DNA from: Bacteroidota bacterium
GTDB lineage: Bacteria; Bacteroidota; Rhodothermia; Rhodothermales; UBA10348
Reading direction: 5' to 3'
DNA: 9,078 nt
Assembly: GCA_027620595.1 (NCBI GenBank)
Contig: JAQCDI010000080.1
Span: 1-9,078, forward strand
The translations under genes and the position numbers were made by a program. Every line of letters starts with the position of its first letter. The stretch's first letter is position 1. Shown one piece after another: positions 1 to 5,329 of the stretch. The notes under the pieces are model-generated. The model was given only the letters and a program-made list of their open reading frames with translations. It made no database searches and was not told where the DNA came from.

Positions 1-58
1 CAGGCGCCCCCTTCAACTGCTCCGGGCGCACACCCGGGCAGATTTCCTCTACGACCGA

Positions 59-997
59 TCAGCGGACGATGATCGTGTCCACGCGGCGGTACTGGGCCAA
101 GCCTTCTTTCTTGCTGGTCAGTCCTTCGGCGCGACCGTTGCCGATCGTGACCATGCGGGCGGCCGGTACACCGTTCTCGGTGTAGAACTGCTCGACAGCG
201 CGGGCGCGGTCTTCACTCAGTTCCTGCGGACGGCGTTCGCCGGGGGCTGCTACGCCTTCAAGCCGGACGTTCATGTTCGGGCACTCGGCCAGGATGTCCA
301 GGTTGTCCTGAAGAGCACCGGTGCCTTCGGCGGTGAGTACGGAGGAGTTGCGATCGAAGAAAGCGCTGCTCAGCTCGGTGACTTCGCGGCAGATGGCGGC
401 TTCGTACCAGTTGACCGTAAGGGTCATGGAACGGGAATCCGATCCGGCTTTGTTCGACGCATTGAGCTGGACGGTGTAGGTGCCGGGTTCGCTGAACGTG
501 TGGGACGGCGAGGCCTGGCTGCTGGTCGAGCCGTCACCGAAGTTCCAGGCATAGGAGATCGGCGTGTCGCCATTGATCGAGGCCGAGAACGTCACAGCCG
601 TCTGCGTGTCCGGCGTATTGTTGCTGGCGCGGATGCTGACGATCTGGGCAGGGACCGGCGGGTTGACCACGACGACCGTGGTCGTGCTCATATCCGTCGA
701 CTTGCCTTTGCGGTTGGAGGCAGTAGCCGTTACGGTGTAGGTGCCGGGATTGGAGAACGAGTGGTTGGCCGCCGCTCCGGAAGCGGTCTGGCTGTCACCG
801 AAATTCCAACTCACCACAATGGGCTGCTTGGCTGTTTCGTTGGTGGCAATGGCAAAAGAACCATTTTCGTTGATCTGGAGGCTGTCAGGAGCCGTCATGG
901 ACGTAATGTCCACCGGAACACTCTTGCAGCCGGTCATGGTCAGGCCGGCCACCAACAGGGCCAGTACAAACGAATGGGGAAAGAATTGCTTGGTCAT
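59..997 (-). CDS. Lipoprotein with two PKD domains and a C-terminal OmpA-like domain
   Basis: The predicted 312-residue envelope protein begins with a basic/hydrophobic signal sequence ending in a lipobox (LTMTGC), so Cys24 is the likely lipidation site. Two PKD beta-sandwich domains follow, at about residues 34-112 and 119-195. Each has the WNFGD core (64-68 and 151-155) and a PGTYTV strand. The last part, about 198-312, resembles an OmpA-type peptidoglycan-associated domain, with LSEDRAR (Arg264) and a closing RRVDTIIV strand. Cys203 and Cys239 could form a disulfide. The usual DAP-contacting Asp of the EGHTD motif is Ala251 here, so peptidoglycan binding is uncertain. The start at 997 places the signal peptide at the N-terminus; an in-frame ATG at 1069 would add 24 residues that spoil it. 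No Shine-Dalgarno is visible, and only a weak TATATT-like box (1040-1045, minus strand) precedes it. The domain architecture is clear, but the role is not known. Confidence 0.85.
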   Translation of the reverse strand: MTKQFFPHSFVLALLVAGLTMTGCKSVPVDITSMTAPDSLQINENGSFAIATNETAKQPIVVSWNFGDSQTASGAAANHSFSNPGTYTVTATASNRKGKSTDMSTTTVVVVNPPVPAQIVSIRASNNTPDTQTAVTFSASINGDTPISYAWNFGDGSTSSQASPSHTFSEPGTYTVQLNASNKAGSDSRSMTLTVNWYEAAICREVTELSSAFFDRNSSVLTAEGTGALQDNLDILAECPNMNVRLEGVAAPGERRPQELSEDRARAVEQFYTENGVPAARMVTIGNGRAEGLTSKKEGLAQYRRVDTIIVR

Positions 998-1089
998 GAT
1001 GCGTAAAGCGGGTTGAAAGTGTCCGGGGCGGGCGCGCGCAATATAGATCGGGTGCCGTAAAATAAGCATTTGCGATCATGAAAAGCACG

Positions 1090-1123
1090 AAAAAAGCCCA
1101 ACCTCCTTTGGAGGCCGGGCTTT
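1090..1123 (-). terminator. Intrinsic terminator of rpsT
   Basis: Read on the minus strand, this is a hairpin with an outer 7-bp stem (1093-1099 pairing with 1117-1123), a 2x2 internal mismatch, an inner 5-bp stem (1102-1106 with 1110-1114) and a 3-nt loop. It is followed by six T (the A run at 1090-1095 on the plus strand, partly in the stem). It starts 20 bases after the rpsT stop and separates rpsT from the downstream lipoprotein gene. Confidence 0.85.
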
Positions 1124-1143
1124 GATATGAAAGCGGATGCCTG

Positions 1144-1398
1144 TCAACCCAGGGAGTTGACGAACTTCTCCAGCTGGCTCTTGTAGTTGGCGGCCTTGTT
1201 CTGGTGGATGATGTTCTTGGCGGCCATCCGGTCCAGGTACGACTTCATGTCGTTGAGCATTGCCTGGGCCTGCTGGGCGTCGGACGTGGCGCGCAGTTTC
1301 TTCATCATGGTCCGCATCTTGCTGCGGGAAGCACGATTGCGGATGTTGCGACGCTCGGTCTGGCGGACGCGTTTTGCTGCAGATTTATGCTGGGGCAT
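1144..1398 (-). CDS. rpsT: 30S ribosomal protein bS20
   Basis: This 84-residue, very basic, all-helical protein belongs to the bS20 family, which binds 16S rRNA early in 30S assembly. The N-terminus has the family pattern of a His/Lys start, 'SAAKR' and 'RQTERRNIRNR'. The C-terminal half contains 'AAKNIIHQNKAANYKSQL', matching the conserved K-x-I-H-x-N-x-A-x-x-x-K-S segment. The length is normal for the family. It stands alone as a monocistronic unit, with a good promoter upstream (1446-1476) and an intrinsic terminator right after the stop. It is divergent from the peptidase gene at 1558. No Shine-Dalgarno is visible before the ATG. Confidence 0.96.
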   Translation of the reverse strand: MPQHKSAAKRVRQTERRNIRNRASRSKMRTMMKKLRATSDAQQAQAMLNDMKSYLDRMAAKNIIHQNKAANYKSQLEKFVNSLG

Positions 1399-1445
1399 GG
1401 CTGGTGGGCCGGAAACGGGGTTCTACTAACTGAGAATGGAGCCTG

Positions 1446-1476
1446 CAAATATATGCTGCTCTGGCGCATCCGTCAA
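1446..1476 (-). promoter_or_regulatory. Promoter of rpsT
   Basis: On the minus strand TTGACG (1476-1471) is followed after 17 bases by TATATTTG (1453-1446). This fits the Bacteroidota vegetative consensus (TTG, about 20 bases, TAnnTTTG) and a classical -35/-10 pair equally well. Transcription would begin near 1440, giving a leader of roughly 40 bases before rpsT. The assignment is from sequence only. Confidence 0.6.
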
Positions 1477-1557
1477 TTGCTGGCGGCCCGGCAGGAACCG
1501 ATCGGTCACCCTGCGGTTTCGGCGATTCCGTCTCCTCCAAGGCGATTTTGCATCTCA

Positions 1558-2460
1558 ATGCTCGCGCTTCTTTCCGAATTCATACGCAATGTGGGCCACA
1601 CGATCACGGTCATCGTGATGGACAAGGACCACATAGAGCAGCCCCGATCCTTCCTTGTGGAGCCCGGCCGACTGTTCTGGGCGGCAGGGGGTGTAATGGC
1701 CGGGGCGCTGCTGGTCGTCCTGCTGCTCCTCCTCTTCACTCCCGTCCGCTACTTCCTGCCGGGATACGGCACCCTGGAGATGCGCAGGGAGGCTGTGGAG
1801 AACCGAATGCGCTTACAGGCCATGGAGGACTCCCTCCGCACCCAGAGTGCTTATGTGGCCCGCCTGCAGGACATGTTCCTTGGCAACGTGGCGGCCATTT
1901 CCCGTCAGGATGTGTTCAATTCATCTGGGTCTTGTGGGGCTGCCGACCTGCAGTCGCTTCCGCTTCCCATCGCCACGGACGACTGGGAAGAGCACGAACA
2001 ACCGGCTTTCACCTTCCAACGGTTGGATTTGAGCCCGCCTTCCGTGCCCCGTGCATCCAGCCCTGCCAGTACCTACCTCTCCTCGCTGTCCTTTCCTGTT
2101 CTGCCACCTGTATCCGGGATCACCACGCGGGGATTCGACGCGCGCACTGGGCATTTCGCCGTGGATATCGCCGCCGAAGAAGGGAGTGCCATCCGCAGCA
2201 TCGGGGATGGCTACGTCATCATGGCCGACTGGTTGAACGATGGCGGCCAAGTGATCGCCATTGCCCACGCCAATGGGTATATTTCGGTGTTCAAACACAA
2301 CTCCAGCCTGCTCAAGCAGGTGGGAGACCGGGTGCAGGACAGGGAGGTCATTGCCCTGTCCGGCAACACGGGAGAGATCACGTCTGGCCCACACGCCCAT
2401 TTCGAGCTTTGGCAGAACGGCCTCGCGCAGGATCCCCGGGCCTATGTCCTGGGTTGGTAA
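1558..2460 (+). CDS. Membrane-anchored M23 (LytM) family metallopeptidase
   Basis: This 300-residue protein is predicted to cut peptidoglycan cross-bridges or stems in the periplasm. A short cytoplasmic segment is followed by one membrane helix (about 39-62), a heptad-like coiled-coil stretch (about 73-105), a low-complexity Ser/Pro linker (about 155-185) and the LytM domain (about 187-297). Zinc ligands His199, Asp203 and His281 and catalytic His247 and His279 (the HAH pair) are all present, so it is probably active. The usual Gly of HxGxD is Ala201. The start at 1558 keeps the whole amphipathic N-terminus 'SEFIRNVGHTITVIVMD'; later (1618) or earlier (1453) ATGs are possible. Bactofilin follows after 38 bases. 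M23 peptidase-bactofilin pairs are known in other bacteria (for example Csd1-CcmA of Helicobacter), where they control cell shape. No convincing promoter was seen at 1399-1557 on this strand. Confidence 0.9.
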   Translation: MLALLSEFIRNVGHTITVIVMDKDHIEQPRSFLVEPGRLFWAAGGVMAGALLVVLLLLLFTPVRYFLPGYGTLEMRREAVENRMRLQAMEDSLRTQSAYVARLQDMFLGNVAAISRQDVFNSSGSCGAADLQSLPLPIATDDWEEHEQPAFTFQRLDLSPPSVPRASSPASTYLSSLSFPVLPPVSGITTRGFDARTGHFAVDIAAEEGSAIRSIGDGYVIMADWLNDGGQVIAIAHANGYISVFKHNSSLLKQVGDRVQDREVIALSGNTGEITSGPHAHFELWQNGLAQDPRAYVLGW

Positions 2461-2498
2461 CCCGACCCGCCATCCTGAAACCTGTTTCGCATCCCCTC

Positions 2499-2954
2499 AT
2501 GGCACGCAACGATTCCTCTGCTTCGCCCCCGACACAGATCAACCTGATCGCCGCAGGCACGACGCTCGAGGGCACCATTTCGACCAAGGACGATATCCGG
2601 GTCAGTGGTCAACTCAAGGGCACCCTCAAAGTGGAGGGGAAAGCCATCATTGCCCAGGAGGGCCAGGTGGAGGGAGAGGTATTTGCCGTGGATGCCGACG
2701 TGGCCGGGTTTCTCAAGGGAGAAATCACCATCAAGGAGCGCCTGGTCCTGAAGAGCACCGCTCGTATTGAAGGGTCCATCAAGACCACGCGGCTGATCGT
2801 GGAGGAAGGCGCCATTATCGATGGCACGTGTCGGATGGGTCAGCTCGACCCGAAGCGCGCCGAAGCACTGAAAGCGGGAGATGGAGCCAATACGGCGCCC
2901 AAACAGGCCCAGCCGAGCAAGCAGGGGACATTCTCCATGCTGACCGGCGACTGA
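2499..2954 (+). CDS. Bactofilin (polymer-forming cytoskeletal protein)
   Basis: This 151-residue cytoskeletal protein polymerises without nucleotide and acts as a membrane-associated scaffold. The bactofilin domain spans about residues 14-115. It shows the repeating beta-helix pattern of hydrophobic-x-hydrophobic strands separated by Gly: 'AAGTTLEGTIS', 'IRVSGQLKGTLKVEG', 'VEGEVFAVDADVAGFLKGEI', and a closing 'IVEEGAIIDGTCRM'. Short, polar, flexible tails lie at both ends, as is usual. The N-terminal tail carries no obvious membrane helix, so contact with the membrane may come through the neighbouring M23 peptidase. The start at 2499 is the first ATG in frame that gives a normal-length N-terminus. 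An open frame continues upstream through the peptidase gene but encodes no recognisable domain. The AtpZ gene begins one base after the stop, so translation is likely coupled. Confidence 0.93.
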   Translation: MARNDSSASPPTQINLIAAGTTLEGTISTKDDIRVSGQLKGTLKVEGKAIIAQEGQVEGEVFAVDADVAGFLKGEITIKERLVLKSTARIEGSIKTTRLIVEEGAIIDGTCRMGQLDPKRAEALKAGDGANTAPKQAQPSKQGTFSMLTGD

Positions 2955-2955
2955 C

Positions 2956-3222
2956 GTGGCCCAGGACCCGGGTTGGCAAGGCGGCCTCAAGGACGCTGCT
3001 CCCTACCTGAGCATCGGCATCCAGTTGGCCGGAACCATGGTGGTCTATGTCGGGCTCGGATGGTTGGTGGATCGCTGGCTGGACACCGCGCCCACCTTCC
3101 TCATTGTTGGCGGAGTCATCGGCATGGTTGCATTCTTCATCCAGCTCCTCCGCGTTTCCAACGAACTGACCGCCATTCAGCGCAAGCGCCCCAAGGATCA
3201 GACAGGCAAACCGAAGGACTGA
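2956..3222 (+). CDS. atpZ: AtpZ/AtpI-family ATP synthase accessory membrane protein (GTG start)
   Basis: This 88-residue protein has two membrane helices (about 16-36 and 46-66), a Gly-rich turn and a basic, polar C-terminal tail. The segment 'GWLVDRWLDTAPTFLIVGG' fits the family of small membrane proteins encoded just before F-type ATP synthase genes (PF09527 type). Members have been linked to c-ring assembly or to Mg/Ca transport supporting the synthase; the exact role here is not shown by sequence. The start is GTG at 2956, one base after the bactofilin stop; the next in-frame ATG (3040) would remove half of the first membrane helix. A 178-base gap follows before the next gene. Membership of this family is likely; whether 'AtpZ' or 'AtpI' is the better name is less certain. 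Confidence 0.82.
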   Translation: MAQDPGWQGGLKDAAPYLSIGIQLAGTMVVYVGLGWLVDRWLDTAPTFLIVGGVIGMVAFFIQLLRVSNELTAIQRKRPKDQTGKPKD

Positions 3223-3252
3223 ACGGTTCGCCCACATCAAGGGTCAATGGTT

Positions 3253-3291
3253 CCTGCAGGGGGTTCACCTACTTTTCACCCCCTGTGCAGG
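3253..3291 (+). promoter_or_regulatory. Stem-loop in the atpZ to atpI-like gap
   Basis: CCTGCAGGGGGT (3253-3264) can pair with ACCCCC (3278-3283) and TGCAGG (3286-3291), leaving a 2-nt bulge (TG, 3284-3285) and a 13-nt loop. This gives a 12-bp stem. No T-run follows, so it does not look like an intrinsic terminator. A role in mRNA processing, stability or attenuation is inference. Confidence 0.55.
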
Positions 3292-3317
3292 GGCGTTCAT
3301 TCTTTATTCACCCCTCT
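3255..3317 (+). repeat. Imperfect tandem repeat, two units of 31-32 bp
   Basis: Unit 1 (3255-3285) and unit 2 (3286-3317) both begin TGCAGGGG, continue with GTTCA, and end with TTCACCCC at the same distance, allowing one inserted base. The central five or so bases differ and are pyrimidine-rich. Each unit has G-run and C-run arms that can pair with each other, so the block can fold either as two small hairpins or as one longer one. TTCACC occurs at 3264, 3275 and 3307, with a degenerate TTCATT at 3296, so the motif recurs at 11 bases within each unit. Confidence 0.7.
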
Positions 3318-3400
3318 CCAATGGCCCGTACTGGCAGGTTGCCGTAGTTTTCGGTTCCTGATCCTTTCCGCACGGAATTCCACGGAAACGCCTCCTGCGC

Positions 3401-3718
3401 ATGAACGAAGGCATCCTCATCAGTGCCCTCGCCGGCGTGGGTCTCGCAGTCGCCTACAGCGCGGCCGCAGCGTTCCTCGGGCGGGTCGCCATGCGATCCT
3501 CCAAGCGGACCTTCATGATGATCGTCATGGGTGGGATGGTGGCGCGCATGTTCGTGGCGCTGATCATCCTGACACTCGTGCTGGTCTTCGCTCCGATCCA
3601 CAAGACGGCGTTCCTGCTCGGGTTCTTCGTCGTGTTCCTGATCGGAATGACAATCGAAATCCTGACGCTGCACAGACACCAGCAGGCGGCTTCCGAAAAT
3701 GGACAGCCGCCGGCATGA
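3401..3718 (+). CDS. Small three-helix membrane protein, AtpI-like, upstream of atpB
   Basis: I do not recognise this 105-residue protein with certainty. It shows three hydrophobic segments, at about residues 5-27, 37-64 and 68-90, with basic residues between helices 1 and 2 (RVAMRSSKR). The C-terminal tail, rich in His, Gln, Ala and Pro, is polar. Arg49 sits within the second helix in 'GGMVARMFVAL', and Glu85 lies in the third. Small membrane proteins in this position include AtpI (four helices, c-ring assembly), AtpR of N-type ATPases (three helices with buried Arg) and, in Flavobacteriia, a protein of unknown function. The stop lies 16 bases before the chosen atpB start, so it is almost certainly part of the synthase operon. 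A role in assembling or stabilising the c-ring is inference from position and topology. Confidence 0.75.
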   Translation: MNEGILISALAGVGLAVAYSAAAAFLGRVAMRSSKRTFMMIVMGGMVARMFVALIILTLVLVFAPIHKTAFLLGFFVVFLIGMTIEILTLHRHQQAASENGQPPA

Positions 3719-3734
3719 CAGCCGGACCGACCCG

Positions 3735-4922
3735 ATGATCAAAAGAGCATCTTTCCTTCTTCTTTTCGCCGTAGCGGCCGTCGGCCTGCTGCCCGGAGCC
3801 GTCATGGCTGCCGAGGATGGCGAACTGGATGCCCTTCATCACAGTGCGAACGCGTACTACCTCGATTTCAGCCCGCTCGGCAAAATGCAGCTGCCGCGCA
3901 TTTTTGTCGTGCAGCACGAGGACGGGTCGTATGGTCTGGAGCTGTTCTCCTCGACGGCCAAAGCCATCCTCGAAGGAGGGTTCGTTCCTGAGCTTGCGAT
4001 TGAGGAAGAGCACACTGAAGTCGACTCCCTGGCCGGCGATGACCATGTGGCAGCTGCCGGTGACGGCCACGTGATGGATGCTGGTCTGTACGGCGGCATC
4101 ACCCTTGCGCAACTCGAAGCCCACCTGCACGCCCCACATGGAGCACATGTCGTAATCGACATGTCCATTTCCCGGCACCTGCTGTTTGCGTGGATCGGCA
4201 TGGCCATCGTGATCCTGATCATGACGCGCATGGCAGGCATGTACAAGCGGGGCATCGGCCGGGACACGGCGCCGAAGGGACTCTTCCAGAATCTGTTCGA
4301 AACGCTGATCCTCTTCGTTCGCAACGACATTGCCAAGCCGAACCTGGGCGACAAGACGGACAAGTACCTGCCCTACCTGCTGACGGCGTTCTTCTTCATC
4401 CTGACCTGCAACCTCCTGGGCCTTGTGCCCTTTGGCGCGACGGCCACGTCCAACCTCATGGTGACGGTGGTGCTGGCCACGTTTACGTTCATCCTGACGC
4501 AGCTGGGCGGCACGAAAGACTACTGGATGCACATCCTGTGGCCCCCCGGTATCCCGACGTTCGTCAAGCCGATCCTGATGCCCGTTGAGATCCTCGGCAT
4601 CCTGACCAAGCCTATCGCGCTCGCCATCCGTCTCTTTGCCAACATGACGGCCGGCCACCTGGTCATCCTGAGCCTGATCGGTCTCATCTTCTCCTTCGCC
4701 AACATCTTCGGCCCCGGTGCCGGTTATGGTGTGGCCCCGGTGAGCATTGCCTTCGCCTTGTTCATCTACTTGCTCGAACTCCTGGTGTCCTTCATCCAGG
4801 CCTACGTTTTCACGATGCTCTCGGCCCTGTTCATCGGTATGGCCGTTGCCGAGCATCACCACGACCATGATGAAGCGCACGGCGACCATCACGCCGATCA
4901 TCACGCTCCCTCGGTCGCCTGA
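3735..4922 (+). CDS. atpB: F-type ATP synthase subunit a
   Basis: This is the stator channel subunit that passes protons to the c-ring. The 395-residue protein starts with a signal peptide (about 1-25, cleavage after AVMA), followed by a long acidic and His-containing periplasmic region (about 26-140). The conserved multi-helix core comes next (about 146-372). Essential Arg299 lies in 'AIRLFANMTAGH' and Gln355 in 'SFIQAYVF'. His308 and Glu348 occupy the positions of E. coli Glu219 and His245, a swapped pair known from other a subunits. The protein is much longer than the 271-residue E. coli subunit, mostly because of the N-terminal extension, which I believe is common in Bacteroidota. It ends in a His-rich tail (374-395, nine His). 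The start at 3735 gives a clean signal peptide; an ATG at 3699 would overlap the upstream gene and add 12 polar residues. No Shine-Dalgarno is visible. Confidence 0.95.
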   Translation: MIKRASFLLLFAVAAVGLLPGAVMAAEDGELDALHHSANAYYLDFSPLGKMQLPRIFVVQHEDGSYGLELFSSTAKAILEGGFVPELAIEEEHTEVDSLAGDDHVAAAGDGHVMDAGLYGGITLAQLEAHLHAPHGAHVVIDMSISRHLLFAWIGMAIVILIMTRMAGMYKRGIGRDTAPKGLFQNLFETLILFVRNDIAKPNLGDKTDKYLPYLLTAFFFILTCNLLGLVPFGATATSNLMVTVVLATFTFILTQLGGTKDYWMHILWPPGIPTFVKPILMPVEILGILTKPIALAIRLFANMTAGHLVILSLIGLIFSFANIFGPGAGYGVAPVSIAFALFIYLLELLVSFIQAYVFTMLSALFIGMAVAEHHHDHDEAHGDHHADHHAPSVA

Positions 4923-4965
4923 CTTCCCCAACCCTTTCCTTCAACCAAACGATAACAGGAAAACA

Positions 4966-5193
4966 ATGGAACCCACTGCTCTCGCATTCCTCGGTGCAGG
5001 TCTTGGAGCCGGTCTCGTAGCCCTCGGTGCCGGTCTCGGCATCGGCAAGCTCGCTGGCCCGGCCATGGAAGGCTCTGCCCGTCAGCCGGAAGCTGCTGGC
5101 GATATCCGTACGTCGATGATTATTGCAGCCGCTCTCATCGAGGGTGTTGCACTCTTCGGCCTGGTTATCTGCATCATCCTGGCTACCAAGTAA
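4966..5193 (+). CDS. atpE: F-type ATP synthase subunit c
   Basis: This 75-residue hairpin of two membrane helices forms the rotor ring. The polar loop 'SARQPE' (37-42) contacts gamma and epsilon. Glu59 in 'AALIEGVALFG' is the ion-carrying carboxylate. Helix 1 has two runs of alternating Gly (10-16 and 21-27), the tight-packing pattern that influences ring size. The position equivalent to the Na+-ligand Gln32 of Ilyobacter is Ile26, and Glu59 is followed by Gly rather than Ser, so the ring should carry protons. The gene starts 43 bases after atpB; the leader is A-rich (AACAGGAAAACA), which suits initiation without a strong Shine-Dalgarno. A 136-base gap with possible hairpins follows. The c subunit is needed in multiple copies, so this spacing may matter for its expression. 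Confidence 0.96.
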   Translation: MEPTALAFLGAGLGAGLVALGAGLGIGKLAGPAMEGSARQPEAAGDIRTSMIIAAALIEGVALFGLVICIILATK

Positions 5194-5199
5194 GTCGGG

Positions 5200-5215
5200 G
5201 CGGCGTCCGCGCCGC
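5200..5215 (+). promoter_or_regulatory. Hairpin just after atpE
   Basis: GCGGCG (5200-5205) pairs perfectly with CGCCGC (5210-5215) around a TCCG loop, seven bases after the atpE stop. No T-run follows, so read-through into atpF is expected. It could protect the 3' end of an atpE-containing mRNA or cause partial stopping; both are inference. Confidence 0.4.
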
Positions 5216-5240
5216 AGCCATCGTAGGACCGGCCACGTCA

Positions 5241-5253
5241 GGTCGGTTCGACC
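5241..5253 (+). promoter_or_regulatory. Second small hairpin in the atpE-atpF gap
   Basis: GGTCG (5241-5245) can pair with CGACC (5249-5253) around a 3-nt loop, followed immediately by the palindrome CCGGATCCGG. It is short and may occur by chance in GC-rich DNA. The rest of the gap to 5329 shows no coding potential that I would support. Confidence 0.25.
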
Positions 5254-5329
5254 GGATCCGGAAGGCTCCGGCAGGGCGGGCCATGTGCCTGTACTGCCCG
5301 TCCATGGATCTGCATCCAACGGAACAACG

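Larger units (their letters stand above)
3223..3400 (+). promoter_or_regulatory. Longest non-coding gap in the ATP synthase cluster, possible internal promoter
   Basis: This 178-base gap holds the tandem repeat and hairpin (3253-3317), then about 80 bases of ordinary sequence. TAGTTTTC at 3345-3352 matches the Bacteroidota -7 element TAnnTTTG except for the last base. No clear TTG element lies about 20 bases upstream of it. It could give the ATP synthase genes a start independent of the peptidase-bactofilin genes, but the support is weak. Confidence 0.25.

Noticed and set aside
20..40. CCGGG/CCCGG hairpin downstream of the lipoprotein gene as its terminator
   Set aside because: Only a 5-bp stem and no T-run on the minus strand; insufficient to call an intrinsic terminator.
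998..1069. Longer N-terminus for the PKD-OmpA lipoprotein (ATG at 1069)
   Set aside because: It would bury the lipoprotein signal sequence behind 24 residues; the ATG at 997 gives a proper signal peptide and lipobox.
1399..1557. Plus-strand promoter for the peptidase-bactofilin-ATP synthase genes
   Set aside because: I looked for TAnnTTTG and for -35/-10 pairs and found no convincing combination on this strand. The only strong signal here reads toward rpsT.
1548..2498. In-frame 317-codon extension upstream of bactofilin, overlapping the peptidase gene
   Set aside because: The peptidase frame has intact zinc and catalytic residues, whereas the extension is Arg/Pro/His-rich without a domain. 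Bactofilins of normal length start near 2499, so this is not a fusion.
3247..3738. Alternative 163-codon frame across the atpZ to atpI-like gap
   Set aside because: Its product is Arg/Pro/His-rich without membrane helices, and it overlaps the 105-residue protein that has a convincing three-helix pattern. The beginning runs through the tandem repeat.
3564..4931. Long open frame (455 codons) antisense to atpB and its upstream neighbour
   Set aside because: The same shadow effect: the product is low-complexity and charged (Glu, Gln, His, Arg) with no domain, while the sense strand encodes clear synthase subunits.
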